The notes under the pieces are model-generated. The model was not told where the DNA came from and made no database searches. It was given only the letters and a program-made list of their open reading frames with translations. Position numbers and translations under genes: made by a program. Positions 1 through 8,880 of a stretch of DNA of 64,000 nt are shown here, piece by piece. How positions within the stretch are numbered: the stretch's first letter is position 1; every line of letters begins with the position of its first letter. The DNA comes from Bryobacterales bacterium (lineage in GTDB: Bacteria; Acidobacteriota; Terriglobia; Bryobacterales; UBA6623), in the NCBI GenBank assembly GCA_028819255.1, contig JAPPMB010000003.1, positions 62,001 to 126,000 of the forward strand, written 5' to 3'.

Positions 1-340
1 GGGCGCGCCGACGGAGGCGATGGTCGAGACACTGGACGTGTTTCCCACACTCTGCGATCTCGCGGGGCTTCCCATGCCGGATTTCGTACACGGGACTTCG
101 CTACGGCCCATGTTGGCCGCCCCGGATTCCATCGGTCATCCTGCGGTTGCGTACCACCGGCGGGCCAGGACGATTCGAACCGAGACCCATCGGTTGATCC
201 TGCACGACGACGGCTACTCAGAACTGTACGACCACTCTTCGGTCGAAGGGGAAACCCGAAATGTCGCGGAGTCGAATGCGGCTCTGGTCAAGCAGCTTTC
301 CCAGCGGCTCTCGGACCAGCTGAGCGTCGCCGACCTGTGA
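1..340 (+). CDS. Sulfatase, C-terminal fragment (cut by window edge)
   Basis: Only the last ~113 residues are inside the window; the reading frame is open from base 2, so the gene begins to the left. The visible part starts in the conserved stretch where sulfatases carry the VDVFPTL-like helix (here MVETLDVFPTLCDLAGLP) and ends with the typical tail of arylsulfatase/iduronate-sulfatase proteins: a strand with the RTETHRLI motif (the place where the record of the sample's monomer is bound in family structures), then YDHSSVEGETRN, equivalent to the YDLxxDPxExxN motif. The catalytic formylglycine region is outside, so substrate and activity cannot be judged. Two other sulfatase genes lie in this window. 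Confidence 0.85.
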   Translation, partial: GAPTEAMVETLDVFPTLCDLAGLPMPDFVHGTSLRPMLAAPDSIGHPAVAYHRRARTIRTETHRLILHDDGYSELYDHSSVEGETRNVAESNAALVKQLSQRLSDQLSVADL

Positions 341-934
341 GATCCTGTTGCCGCTTGACGCGGACCAGTGGCTCACCAGTCTTGGCCTCGATCTACTGCC
401 CGGCGGAAGGTGAGGGTCCACGCACCGGGTAGCATCACGGCGTCCATCCTGACCGGCGACTCTTGTCGGGTCGCTCTCACCATCCCTACCGTTTCCGAAT
501 GACGCGCTGGCCGAAATCATCGATCGCCAGAAGGGCCGGGAGCCGAAGAGTGTGGCGCCGAACGTTCCTGCGGTTCTTGGCGAGCGATTCGAGCTCGAGA
601 ACGTGTACCTGCCGTCGGAGCATGGAGTGTGGCTGCCGGATTCTGTGATCGAAGTAATGTCGCGGTAAGAGAGGGAGCGCACCCTGCCGACGAATAAGAA
701 CCTGTACCGCAAACTGGGAGTGGAGGAGAACTTCATACTTTGCGGTCCGATCACGCTGCCGCCGCGCTCCTCACACGCCCCACCAGTGTTTTCCGTGGCA
801 GCCGCCGCCCGCTTGCGCCTGCCCTCTGCGTCCCCACATGCTCCGCCGAATCCCGAGGAATGGTGCTACGCGACCTCTCGCCACTTGTCAGTCGCTCTTG
901 CCTGCTCGATGGTTAGCATCACTCGCAGGGGATT
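341..934. other. Gap without an intact gene; possible coding relic
   Basis: No convincing complete gene. On the plus strand, the frame running from about 453 to the TAA at 666-668 reads like the end of a protein (for example NDALAEIIDRQKGREP and later ENVYLPSEHGVWLP, ending MSR), but it opens directly after a stop codon and has no start with a ribosome site. It may be the tail of a decayed gene; I do not recognise the family. The antisense frame is open over much of the stretch only because of the high GC content. No tRNA-like or phage-attachment structure was seen. Confidence 0.35.
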
Positions 935-1381
935 CTACAAGTACCTGCCTCCACCCAACGGATGCTGCCATCGCAGGCCGGGAAAGCGGGAAAAGTCCGA
1001 ATCCGTGGACACCATCGTGCAGCCATGCTCGATCGCCACAGCTGCGTGCTGCGCGTCGGCCACCAGCTTCCCAGTGGCCCCTGCGTCACGACAAAGCTGT
1101 TCGAAGATTGCGAAGTGATCGGGACCCGGGCCGACGACGCGAGCGTTCGGACGATCAGAGAGTTCCCGTATGAAGGCGAACACCTCGTCGACGGAAGAGG
1201 GTCTGGCGAAGACGCGACGGTTGGTTGCGATGCGGACCAGCCCCGACAGCGCTAGGACCGAGATTGCGAATGGCTCGGGACCTGTCGCTATGCGAACCAG
1301 CCACTGCGCGTATTTGGCATGGTCTGGAGTGGAGTCAACTCGGTGCGCATAAATCAGCACGTTGACATCCGGGAGCAACAT
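935..1381 (-). CDS. vapC: VapC-family PIN-domain ribonuclease toxin
   Basis: A 148-residue PIN-domain protein, the normal size for VapC toxins of the group that starts LLPDVNVLIYAHR. The first acidic metal ligand is Asp5; further conserved acidic positions are in the VADAQHAA segment and in STDSDFSRFPGLRW near the C-terminus, a signature of this subgroup. Such toxins are metal-dependent RNases cutting specific tRNAs or rRNA. I place the start at the ATG at 1381 because the PIN fold begins there; an upstream in-frame ATG (1420) would overlap the antitoxin gene. It lies 7 bases downstream of the antitoxin, so the two are co-transcribed. Target RNA unknown. Confidence 0.85.
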   Translation of the reverse strand: MLLPDVNVLIYAHRVDSTPDHAKYAQWLVRIATGPEPFAISVLALSGLVRIATNRRVFARPSSVDEVFAFIRELSDRPNARVVGPGPDHFAIFEQLCRDAGATGKLVADAQHAAVAIEHGCTMVSTDSDFSRFPGLRWQHPLGGGRYL

Positions 1382-1388
1382 GTCTTGA

Positions 1389-1646
1389 TTAACGATCACG
1401 CCCGGCGAATCGAAACTCATCGTCAGCCGCTTCTAGCGCTCGCGGTCGGTCCAGATCAATCCCTGGACTCGGACCGCCACCGCCCACTGTGACTAACCGG
1501 AACGGTTTATCCACAGCAGGTTCTCGGCGTTTGATCGCATCGTCCAACGTCTTGCCGATGAAAGCGCTCACGCTGAGACCCTGGGCGGCAGCCTCTCTGC
1601 GCACCTGCACAGCTAGTCGGTCGTCAAGCGAAATCGTAGTCCGCAT
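1389..1646 (-). CDS. vapB: Ribbon-helix-helix antitoxin (VapB-like)
   Basis: An 85-residue protein beginning MRTTISLDDRLAVQVRREA, the classical ribbon-helix-helix DNA-binding strand and first helix, followed by the GLSVSAFIGKTLDDA helix. The C-terminal half is polar and glycine/proline-rich, as expected for the disordered part that wraps the toxin. It directly precedes the PIN-domain toxin on the same strand. An ATG eight codons upstream (1670) is in frame but would add residues outside the fold. RHH antitoxins usually repress their own operon, and a short direct repeat sits just upstream of the start. Confidence 0.82.
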   Translation of the reverse strand: MRTTISLDDRLAVQVRREAAAQGLSVSAFIGKTLDDAIKRREPAVDKPFRLVTVGGGGPSPGIDLDRPRALEAADDEFRFAGRDR

Positions 1647-1653
1647 ATGCAGA

Positions 1654-1673
1654 GCATAACATGTGCGCATAAC
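1654..1673 (-). promoter_or_regulatory. Candidate vapBC operator: direct repeat GCATAAC
   Basis: Two exact copies of the 7-mer GCATAAC lie at 1654-1660 and 1667-1673, 13 bases apart, within 30 bases upstream of the antitoxin start. Short direct or inverted repeats at this place are the usual binding sites of RHH antitoxins. The identification as operator is inference. Confidence 0.35.
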
Positions 1674-1721
1674 TTCATCATCAATTGCCCCGCGTGGCTC
1701 GGGGAACCGAATCGCACTTCG

Positions 1722-1926
1722 TCATCCGTGTTCACAGTAGTCGAGCGCAAGCCTCTCGATGGCGAAGCCGGCGGTGTTCACGTCTTCCGCCTCCCAGGCC
1801 CGATGTGTTTTCGATCATGACCTCATCGGCGCCGACCCGCATCATGCCGACGAGAGCAAAGACCTGAGTCTTGTCGCATTCCGGCGCAATTCCCCTAGGC
1901 GCCACCACGGGGGTCGCGTTGACCGG
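1722..1926 (-). pseudogene. Possible decayed coding relic, family unknown
   Basis: Reading the minus strand from 1926, a frame free of stops gives a protein-like stretch (ECDKTQVFALVGMMRVGADE, then MIENTSGLGGG); after a shift of frame near 1780 the sequence continues as DVNTAGFAIERLALDYCEHG and stops at 1722. Two adjoining protein-like pieces in different frames suggest a frameshifted remnant. No start codon with ribosome site is seen and I cannot name the family. It could also be chance. Confidence 0.25.
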
Positions 1927-2479
1927 TCAGCCGAGCGCGCCAAGCGTCGGCATCATCGCAGCCTGTCCGGGCTTCGCCTTCCTTCCGGGAAGGTCCAAGT
2001 GCATGTACTGCACGGGGATACGCTTTCGCCCGGAGTGGGCTTTCGGCCGCCGGCATGCCCGTCAAGCAACTCGTTCCTGCTTGCGGCCTCACAGGAACGG
2101 CCTCCCACAGGCCCCGGGATGCTCCATGCATCTTGCCATCATCTGTCCTTCCGCCGGGCTGCGAGAGCCCTGTCTGCGCAGCGGGCTGCCTGCTCGACAG
2201 TCAAGGCCTGGCCAGCAAGTGATGTTGATCGCTGGGGAGTCGCCCTCGTCGTCGAGACATGACGATTATTCCGCAGCTGTAGTCTCGCCTGCAGGCAGCT
2301 GTGCTCATGACGCCTCTCACCTGCGGCTCGCTGAGTGGAGTTCGGAAGCCGGGGATACGGCACTCCACCCGTAGTGCGGCTTCCCGCCGTCAACTTCGTC
2401 GGCTGCACGCACCGAAGAAGTCGTGTCGGGCAACGCCCGTTGGCGGGACCCGCTCGAGCCTACGGCGATTGACGGTTGA
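1927..2479. other. Intergenic region without recognisable genes
   Basis: About 550 bases between the accessory patch and the end of the cox operon. Several frames are open but give low-complexity, Arg/Ser/Pro-rich translations typical of non-coding GC-rich DNA. No tRNA, repeat array or clear terminator was seen. Confidence 0.5.
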
Positions 2480-2941
2480 TCAGACAGCCGTTCGTTCCAC
2501 GAGCTGCGCCTCGATCCTGTCGCGCATGCAAGCGAAGAACTTGTCCGCAATCATCTTCGCTGTTCCGGCAAGCAACCGCTGTCCCACCCGGGCCACGGGA
2601 CCGCCGACCCGTGCCTTGGCATGCACGGACACCGAGCACCCCGCATCCGTCGCGCAAATTTCGACACGAGCTTCGCCCTTCGCGAATCCGGCGCTCCCTT
2701 TGCCGTCGACCTCCAACAGGAACGACTCCGGGCGATTCTGGTCGCGCAAAGCCACGACGCTCCGAAAACGGCCCTTGATTGCGGCGATGCCGAGGACCAT
2801 CGTCGCCTGGTAACGGTCGTTTCCGAGGGGCTCCATCGTGTCGCACCCGGGGACGCAGCGCGCAACCATGTCCGGGTTCGTCATCGCGTCGAACACAGTC
2901 TCAGCTGCGGCCCCGATCTCATGCGTGCTGCGAAACTCCAT
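2480..2941 (-). CDS. coxG: CoxG-like SRPBCC protein (CO dehydrogenase subunit G family)
   Basis: A 153-residue single-domain protein of the START/SRPBCC fold. The start MEFRSTHEIGAAAETVFDAM and the PDMVARCVPGC motif (family consensus PEVLAxCIPGC) are diagnostic of the CoxG/SRPBCC family, as is the GVGG-like AKARVGGPVARVGQRLLAG segment. CoxG proteins are membrane-recruitment or accessory factors for Mo-hydroxylases; the C-terminal membrane anchor present in some family members is absent here. I use the ATG at 2941, 22 bases after the coxE stop; a start at 2983 would overlap coxE. It is the last gene of the coxSLMDEG operon. Confidence 0.88.
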   Translation of the reverse strand: MEFRSTHEIGAAAETVFDAMTNPDMVARCVPGCDTMEPLGNDRYQATMVLGIAAIKGRFRSVVALRDQNRPESFLLEVDGKGSAGFAKGEARVEICATDAGCSVSVHAKARVGGPVARVGQRLLAGTAKMIADKFFACMRDRIEAQLVERTAV

Positions 2942-2963
2942 CTCTTTGCGGCCTATCGCAAGC

Positions 2964-4154
2964 CTACCAGAGTCCGGACCCACCCGACTCCCGGGAATCG
3001 CGGGGCCCGGGCCTCGGCTCGTCCGGAAGATTGTTGAGATGCGTTGCCAAGCGGTCGAGGCTGGCCAGGTTGTGAACGGGCAGGAAGTCGTCCACCAGTG
3101 GGAGGGCGGCCCGCAGGCCCCGCGTCAGCGGCTTGTACTGCGGCGATCCAAGCAGCGGACTGAGCCACACCAGCCTGTGGCAGGAGCGGCTGAGTCGTGC
3201 CACCTCCCGGCGCATCGCGGACGGGTCGCCTCGATCCCAGCCGTCGGAAACCACCAGCACCACGGCCCCGTTGCCTAGGACCCGGCGCCCCCAGTGGAGG
3301 TTGAAGGCCCGCAGGGCCTCGCCGATCCGCGTACCGCCGGACCAATCCGGCACGAGCCGCGAAATCTCCCGCAGCGGATTGCCTCCGCGCCGCACCCGGA
3401 GCTTGCTGGTGATGCGCGTAAGGCGGGTCGCGAAGACGAACGATTCCATGTGCCAAAGGCTTCCGGTCAGGCAGCAGGCGAACCACAGCAGCATCCGCGT
3501 GTAGCGCTCCATCGAACCGCTGATGTCGCAAAGCAGCACGAGACGCCGCGGTGACGTCTTTCTTGCCCGCGTCGGGGGCAGGTCCGGATCGGCCTCGCGA
3601 CGTGCGAGTCTCGCCAGCATCCTGCGTCGGTCCGGGGCGGTGCCCTTTCCGGAAACCCAGCGCTTGGTCTTGCGCGGCGCCGGACGCCACCGAAGCTCCT
3701 TCAGCAGGCGAACCGCCTGTGCGGTTTCCTCGGCAGTGAGTTTCTTGAAGTCCTTCTCACGGAGAACCTCTTGATCGCTGTAGGTCGAGATCCGGACGCG
3801 TTCGACCCGCGTGTGTCCGGCCTGTGACGTTCCGTAGGATGCCGCTGACAGCGACTCCATTTCGACCTCGGGATCCCCGAGCCTGCGTTCACTGCCTAGC
3901 GGGCGCAGGTCCAGTCGGGTTCCAGTCCCCGACGGCCTGCTCCAGAACTTGCGGAAGGCCGAATCGAATACCGCCAGGTCCTCCGCCCGCCGGACGAAGA
4001 CCGTCCTGAGAGCGAATCTGAATTCGTCCCTGTGCCCGATGTCGACGTGCTGCACCGCCTTCGCGGCGTCGATCGTGCTTCCCGCTGGCACTGCGAGGCC
4101 AAGCGACCGAAGCAGGCGTGAGAACTGCGTCAGGTTTTCGAGGAGGTGGCCCAT
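2964..4154 (-). CDS. coxE: CoxE-like VWA-domain protein
   Basis: A 396-residue protein with an N-terminal CoxE helical region and a C-terminal von Willebrand factor A domain. The metal-ion-dependent adhesion site DISGSM lies near residue 209, and VVSDGWDRGDP later in the domain supplies the remaining MIDAS-side residues. CoxE works with the AAA+ ATPase CoxD in building the [CuSMoO2]-type or related active site of Mo-hydroxylases. Its start overlaps the end of coxD by 25 bases, indicating translational coupling. The central basic linker with KRWVSGKG is typical of the family. Confidence 0.9.
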   Translation of the reverse strand: MGHLLENLTQFSRLLRSLGLAVPAGSTIDAAKAVQHVDIGHRDEFRFALRTVFVRRAEDLAVFDSAFRKFWSRPSGTGTRLDLRPLGSERRLGDPEVEMESLSAASYGTSQAGHTRVERVRISTYSDQEVLREKDFKKLTAEETAQAVRLLKELRWRPAPRKTKRWVSGKGTAPDRRRMLARLARREADPDLPPTRARKTSPRRLVLLCDISGSMERYTRMLLWFACCLTGSLWHMESFVFATRLTRITSKLRVRRGGNPLREISRLVPDWSGGTRIGEALRAFNLHWGRRVLGNGAVVLVVSDGWDRGDPSAMRREVARLSRSCHRLVWLSPLLGSPQYKPLTRGLRAALPLVDDFLPVHNLASLDRLATHLNNLPDEPRPGPRDSRESGGSGLW

Positions 4155-5098
4155 GCAGTGGTTGGTTCCTGGCCCGCATAGCTCATCCGCACCCCGCGGT
4201 GCCGGGCTCTGTCCAGCATCGCCTTGACCGGCTCGCCGCGCACCGCCTGAATGTCTTCCTGGTTCTTGAGCAGGATGCCGAGCGTCTCATTGATCCGTTC
4301 GGGCGTCAGCAGGTCTTCGTCCAAGGCCACGAGGGCTGCCACCCAGTCAAGCGTTTCCGAGACCCCAGCCGTCTTGTAGAGCTCGGCGGTCCGCAGTTCC
4401 TGCACAAATGCAGTGGCCTGCTCGCTGAGCGCCCTCGAGGCGCCCGGCACTTTGATCTGCACGATCCGGAGTTCCTTCTGGAAGTCCGGGTAGTCGATCC
4501 AGCAGTACAGGCAGCGCCTCTTGAGTGCGTCGTGCAGCTCCCTCGTACGGTTCGACGTGATCAGCACAATCGGAGGCTGCGACGCGCGGACGGTGCCCAG
4601 TTCCGGAATCGTGACCTGGTAGTCCGAAAGCATCTCCAGCAGGAAGCCCTCGAACTCCTGGTCGGCCCGGTCCAGCTCGTCGATCAGAAGCACCGGCGGC
4701 GGTCCGTCGTGCTCGATCGCACGCAGAATCGGCCGCTCGATGAGGAACTCCCGGCGGAACAGCTCCTTCGTGGCGTCTCGCCTGTCCAGTTCGCCGCCGC
4801 CCCGCATCAGCTGGATCTCGAGGATCTGCCGTGAGTAGTTCCATTCGTAGACGGCATGACTGACATCCAGTCCCTCATAGCACTGCATCCGGATGAGGCT
4901 GCGGCCGAGTGCCGCCGCCACCGCCTTGGCGACCTCGGTCTTGCCCACGCCGGCCTCACCCTCGAGAAGAACCGGCCTCTGAAGGCGCAGGCCGAGAAAG
5001 AGCGACGTTGCCAAGGCGCGGTCGGAGACGTACTCCTCCCGCGCCAGCATCGATTGCAGTTCGCTGATGGAACTGGGAATCGACCTTGAATCGGACAT
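4130..5098 (-). CDS. coxD: CoxD-like MoxR-family AAA+ ATPase
   Basis: A 322-residue AAA+ protein. Walker A is GEAGVGKT at residues 47-54, Walker B is LLIDELDRAD around residue 140, sensor 1 is ITSNRTRELHDALKRRC, and the arginine of that last motif is the probable arginine finger. MoxR ATPases pair with VWA proteins, here CoxE directly downstream, as a chaperone for cofactor maturation of Mo-hydroxylases. It follows coxM by 15 bases in the same operon. Confidence 0.92.
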   Translation of the reverse strand: MSDSRSIPSSISELQSMLAREEYVSDRALATSLFLGLRLQRPVLLEGEAGVGKTEVAKAVAAALGRSLIRMQCYEGLDVSHAVYEWNYSRQILEIQLMRGGGELDRRDATKELFRREFLIERPILRAIEHDGPPPVLLIDELDRADQEFEGFLLEMLSDYQVTIPELGTVRASQPPIVLITSNRTRELHDALKRRCLYCWIDYPDFQKELRIVQIKVPGASRALSEQATAFVQELRTAELYKTAGVSETLDWVAALVALDEDLLTPERINETLGILLKNQEDIQAVRGEPVKAMLDRARHRGVRMSYAGQEPTTAWATSSKT

Positions 5099-5113
5099 CA
5101 GACGGTCCGGCAG

Positions 5114-5983
5114 CTAGCCGCTGCGACCGGCCGCGGCGGTGATTGCCCGGCGCACCCAGATGTGGGCGACAGCCTTGCGGTATCCCGCCGAAGCATACAC
5201 GTCTCCTAGCACCTCGTCGTCGTCCAGGCCGTCGGCCACCGCGCTGGAGGCCGCAGCTATGGATTCCTCGGTCAGAGGCCCTCCGACCAGCGCCTGCTCG
5301 ACCGCTCCGGCACGCACCGGAGCCGGAACGAGCCCGCCCAGGGCCACGCTTGCCCCCGTGCAGGTCCCGCCGCTGGATGCAATTCTGGCGGCGGCCCCGA
5401 TCACGGCGTAGCGGGAAGCGGGGTGCGCGAACTTGGCGTACGCGGATCCCTCTCCCGGGCCCGAGGCCGGAACCTCGATGCGGGTCAGGATGTCTTGCTC
5501 TCCGACCGCGGTGGTCATCAGTCCCTCGAAGAAGTCCGAGGCTCCGACCGTCCGCTCGCCCTCGGGTCCGGAGATGACGAACTCCGCCCCCAGACATGCC
5601 AGCACGGCCGGCAGATCCGAGGCGGGGTCCGCGTGGGCGACGTTGCCGCCGATGGTGCCGCGATTGCGGACTGCCGGGTCGCCGATCATGCCGGCGGCCT
5701 CCGAAAGGGCCGTTGCGGCCACGTTCAGGACTTCGGAGGAGGCCAGTTCCGCATGGGTGGTCAGCGATCCGATGCGAATTGTGCCGCCGTCGGAACTGAT
5801 CCCGCGCAGGCTGTCGATCCTCCCGATGTCGATCAGCGCGGACGGCGATGCCAGCCGCACCTTCAGGATCGGAATCAGGCTGTGGCCGCCTGCGAGCAGC
5901 TTGGAGTCGGGGTGCTTGGACAGAAGTTCCGCAGCTTCCGCGACGGAGCCTGCCCGGTGGTAGTCAAACTCGGGTGCGTACAC
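5114..5983 (-). CDS. coxM: Mo-hydroxylase FAD-binding medium subunit (CoxM)
   Basis: A 289-residue FAD-binding protein of the PCMH/CO-dehydrogenase medium-chain family. The two FAD pyrophosphate-binding motifs are present: AGGHSLIP near residues 32-39 and TIGGNVAHADPASDLPA near residue 112. The C-terminal domain begins with the FAKFAHPASRYAVIG motif that is standard for CoxM/CutM. In the heterotrimer this subunit passes electrons from the 2Fe-2S subunit to the quinone pool. It begins 3 bases after coxL, so translation is likely coupled. Confidence 0.92.
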   Translation of the reverse strand: MYAPEFDYHRAGSVAEAAELLSKHPDSKLLAGGHSLIPILKVRLASPSALIDIGRIDSLRGISSDGGTIRIGSLTTHAELASSEVLNVAATALSEAAGMIGDPAVRNRGTIGGNVAHADPASDLPAVLACLGAEFVISGPEGERTVGASDFFEGLMTTAVGEQDILTRIEVPASGPGEGSAYAKFAHPASRYAVIGAAARIASSGGTCTGASVALGGLVPAPVRAGAVEQALVGGPLTEESIAAASSAVADGLDDDEVLGDVYASAGYRKAVAHIWVRRAITAAAGRSG

Positions 5984-5986
5984 GGC

Positions 5987-8344
5987 TCAGTTCCTCCCTT
6001 GCGATTCCTGAATGGACCGCCACACGCGTTCCGGCGTCAGCGGCATGTTGACGCTTGCCACACCGAGGGGCTGCAGCGCGTCAATGACGGCATTGTAGAC
6101 GGCTGCGGTCGACGCGATGGTGCCGGCCTCGCCGATGCCCTTGACCCCCAGCGGATGGTGAGGGGACGGCGTGACCGTCGAGTGCACCTCGATGTCGGGC
6201 AGGCGGTCGGCTCGGGGCAGAGCGTAGTCCAGCATCGTGCCGGTCAGGAGCTGGCCGTCCTCGTCGTAGACGCCCTCCTCCCACATGGCCTGGCCGATGC
6301 CCTGCACGATCCCGCCGTGGACCTGGCCCTCAACGATGACGGGATTGATCTGCGGGCCGCAGTCGTCCACCGCGATGTAGCGCTTCAGCTCCACGTTGCC
6401 GGTCTCCGAGTCCACCTCCACGACCGCAAGGTGGGCGCCGTACGGAAACACGAAATTCGGCGGATCGTAGAACGATGTCGCCTCCAGCCCGGCCTCCACT
6501 CCTTCCGGCATGTTCCAGGCCACATTCGCCATGAGGGCGATGTCCTGGATGGTCTTGCCGGTATCGGGGGAGCCCTTGACGAAGAAATTGCCGTCCTCGT
6601 ACTCCATGTCCTCGACTGCCGCCTCGAGCAAGTGCGCGGCGATGATCTTCGCCTTGTCCCGGATCTTGCGCGCGGCAAGGGCGAGTGCGGCCCCGCCAAC
6701 CGCTGTGGTGCGGCTGCCGTAGGTCCCCCAGCCCATCGGCGTGCTCTCGGTGTCGCCGTGGATGACCTTCACGTCTTCAGGCGAGACGCCCAGTTCGCCC
6801 GCGACGATCTGGGCGAACGTCGTTTCCTCGCCCTGACCGTGAGGGGACGCGCCGATCATGACGTTGACCTTCCCGCTGGGGTGGAACCGCAGGATGGCGC
6901 TCTCCCAGAGGCCGCCCTGGAAGCCGATCGCGCCGGCCACCTGCGACGGCCCAAGGCCGCAGATCTCCACATAGGTCGAGAGCCCGAGGCCGATGTGGCG
7001 GCCCTTTTCTCTCGCGGCGGCCTGCTCGGCCCGGAGACCCTCGTACCCCGCCTTCCCAAGCAGCTTGGTCAGGGCGCCGTCGTAGTCGCCGCTGTCGTAG
7101 GTCAGGCCCGTGACCACGTCGTGTCCGTCGTCGAACTTCGGGATGAAGTTGCGCCGGCGAACCTCCGCCGGGTCCAATCCCAGCCGGGAGGCGAGCAGGT
7201 CCACGAGACGCTCGACCATGAACGTCGCCTCGGGCCGGCCGGCTCCGCGGTAGGCCTCCACAGGGGTTGTGTTGGTGTAGATGCCGTACACGTCCTCGTG
7301 AATTGCCGGAATGTCGTAGACCCCCGAGAGCATGAGCCCGTGCAGGATCGTGGGGATGCCTGGGGCCGCCGTCGAGAGGTACGCTCCCATGCCTGCGTGA
7401 ACGGTCGCCCGGAGGCCGGTGATCCTGCCGTCACTGGTGGCGGCCATCTCGATTTCCTGCACATGGTCGCGTCCGTGGGTTGTGGCCTGGTAGTTCTCGC
7501 TTCGCGTCTCCACCCACTTCACCGGCACGCCGAGCTTCTTCGAGCAGAAGACGGTGATGAAGTCGGCCGGATAGACCGCAATCTTGCTGCCGAAGCCGCC
7601 GCCCACCTCGGGCGCGATGACACGGAGCTTGTCCTCGGGCACGCCGTTGACGAGCGAGCACAGGAATCGCACAATGTGCGGGTTCTGGGTCGTGTTCCAG
7701 AGCGTTAGCTCCCCGGTGGCCTGCACGTAGCGGGCGAGGGCCGCGCGCGGCTCCATGGCATTCGGGATGAGGCGCTGCTGGACGATGGTTTCCTTCACGA
7801 CCACGTCGGCGGCGCCGAAGGCCTCGTCGATGTCCCCGCCGCCGGTGACGGTCCAGTGGAAGGCCTGATTGCCCTTGATTTCGTCGTGGAGTTGCGGCGC
7901 GTCCTCGGCCGCAGCGGCCTTGGGCGCAATGACCGCATCCAGCGGCTCGTAGTCGACATCGATCAGGTCGAGCGCGTCGTAGGCCTGACTGCAGCTCTCC
8001 GCGACGACCACGGCCACGATGTCACCCACGTACCGCACCGTGTCCTTGGCGACGCAGTGGTATTCGGCAATGGTCAGACCGGAATTGGGCAGGAGCCAAG
8101 CGCAGGGCGCCGGAGCGATCTCGTCCACGGTGTCAGCGTGCGTGTAGACGGCGACGACACCGCTTGCCTCTGACGCTGCGGACGTGTCGATGCCATTGAT
8201 GCGGGCGTGCGCGTACGGGCTGCGGAGCATGGCGGCATGCAGCGTGCCCGGAAGGACGATGTCGTCGGTGTAGGCGGCGCTGCCCGTGATTAGCCGGGGG
8301 TCTTCCCTCCGGCGGATCCCGGAACCAAATGTGGAGGCGCTCAT
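5987..8344 (-). CDS. coxL: Mo-hydroxylase large subunit, form II CoxL type
   Basis: A 785-residue molybdopterin-cytosine-dinucleotide-binding subunit of the xanthine dehydrogenase family. It has the active-site loop AYRGAGR near residues 363-369, the signature of form II (BMS) CoxL; true form I CO dehydrogenases have AYxCSFR with the Cu-binding cysteine, which is absent. The essential glutamate in KGIGEAG is conserved near residue 735. The Moco-binding glycine-rich stretch GGGFGSK is present. The start ATG overlaps the coxS stop by 4 bases. Gene order S-L-M is that of form II operons, while form I operons are M-S-L. The substrate may therefore be an aldehyde, nicotinate- or purine-like compound instead of CO. 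Confidence 0.93.
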   Translation of the reverse strand: MSASTFGSGIRRREDPRLITGSAAYTDDIVLPGTLHAAMLRSPYAHARINGIDTSAASEASGVVAVYTHADTVDEIAPAPCAWLLPNSGLTIAEYHCVAKDTVRYVGDIVAVVVAESCSQAYDALDLIDVDYEPLDAVIAPKAAAAEDAPQLHDEIKGNQAFHWTVTGGGDIDEAFGAADVVVKETIVQQRLIPNAMEPRAALARYVQATGELTLWNTTQNPHIVRFLCSLVNGVPEDKLRVIAPEVGGGFGSKIAVYPADFITVFCSKKLGVPVKWVETRSENYQATTHGRDHVQEIEMAATSDGRITGLRATVHAGMGAYLSTAAPGIPTILHGLMLSGVYDIPAIHEDVYGIYTNTTPVEAYRGAGRPEATFMVERLVDLLASRLGLDPAEVRRRNFIPKFDDGHDVVTGLTYDSGDYDGALTKLLGKAGYEGLRAEQAAAREKGRHIGLGLSTYVEICGLGPSQVAGAIGFQGGLWESAILRFHPSGKVNVMIGASPHGQGEETTFAQIVAGELGVSPEDVKVIHGDTESTPMGWGTYGSRTTAVGGAALALAARKIRDKAKIIAAHLLEAAVEDMEYEDGNFFVKGSPDTGKTIQDIALMANVAWNMPEGVEAGLEATSFYDPPNFVFPYGAHLAVVEVDSETGNVELKRYIAVDDCGPQINPVIVEGQVHGGIVQGIGQAMWEEGVYDEDGQLLTGTMLDYALPRADRLPDIEVHSTVTPSPHHPLGVKGIGEAGTIASTAAVYNAVIDALQPLGVASVNMPLTPERVWRSIQESQGRN

Positions 8345-8811
8345 TGGGAACCTCCCGCTGCGGCGTCCTGGACGGCGCGCACGATGTTCTGGTAGCCGGT
8401 GCAGCGGCAGAGGTTGCCCTCAAGGCCGTGGCGGATCTCCTCCGCAGAGGGGTCCGGGTTGCAGCGGAGCAGCTCGTGGGAGGCCATGATCATTCCCGGT
8501 GTGCAGAACCCGCACTGCAGGCCATGCTTGTTCCAGAACGACTCCTGGAGCGGATGCAGGCCATCGTCGCCGGCCAGCCCCTCGATTGTCGTGATCGAGG
8601 TCCCGTCCGCCTGGACTGCAAGGCAGGTGCAGGCCTTGGCCGACACCCCGTCCAACAGGACGGTGCAGGCGCCGCACTGGCTCGTATCGCACCCCACTTT
8701 CGTGCCGGTCAGCCCGAGCACGTCTCGAATGAAATGAACGAGCAACAGCCGCGGTGCGACGTTCCGGTCGTAACGGCGACCGTTGATCGTAATGCTCACG
8801 GGAATCTTCAC
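8341..8811 (-). CDS. coxS: Mo-hydroxylase 2Fe-2S small subunit (CoxS)
   Basis: A 156-residue iron-sulfur protein with two 2Fe-2S domains. The plant-ferredoxin-type cluster is bound by Cys41, Cys46, Cys49 and Cys61 ([10 protein letters not shown]), and the C-terminal four-helix domain by Cys100, Cys103, Cys135 and Cys137 (CGFCTPG, LCRCTGY). All eight cysteines are present, so the subunit should carry electrons from the Mo site to FAD. The start is GTG at 8811 behind a strong AAAGGAGG ribosome site 7 bases away. It is the first gene of the operon. Confidence 0.95.
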   Translation of the reverse strand: MKIPVSITINGRRYDRNVAPRLLLVHFIRDVLGLTGTKVGCDTSQCGACTVLLDGVSAKACTCLAVQADGTSITTIEGLAGDDGLHPLQESFWNKHGLQCGFCTPGMIMASHELLRCNPDPSAEEIRHGLEGNLCRCTGYQNIVRAVQDAAAGGSQ

Positions 8812-8820
8812 CGATTCGCC

Positions 8821-8880
8821 TCCTTTCGTAAAGCAGCAGCGCGGCGGCAGGCCGCGCCGGAACTTTCAGCGAGATTGTAT
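8821..8880 (-). promoter_or_regulatory. Leader of the cox operon: -10-like box, hairpin and strong RBS
   Basis: Upstream of coxS on the minus strand I see a -10-like TACAAT (complement of 8874-8879), a perfect 7-bp GC stem GCGCGGC/GCCGCGC (8839-8845 with 8851-8857, loop of 5) and an AAAGGAGG ribosome site (8821-8828). No good -35 is evident. The hairpin lies between the likely transcription start and the RBS, so it would be in the 5' leader. Confidence 0.45.

Noticed and set aside
218-754. Minus-strand frame in the first gap
   Set aside because: Serine/arginine-rich low-complexity translation with no motif; overlaps the real sulfatase end.
5423-7708. Very long plus-strand open frame across coxM and coxL
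   Set aside because: It is a mirror of codon bias in the cox genes; the translation is rich in Arg, His, Val and Gly with no recognisable domain.
5987-8344. Calling coxL a confirmed aerobic CO dehydrogenase
   Set aside because: The form I signature AYxCSFR is absent; only the form II AYRGAGR is seen, so CO as substrate is not established.
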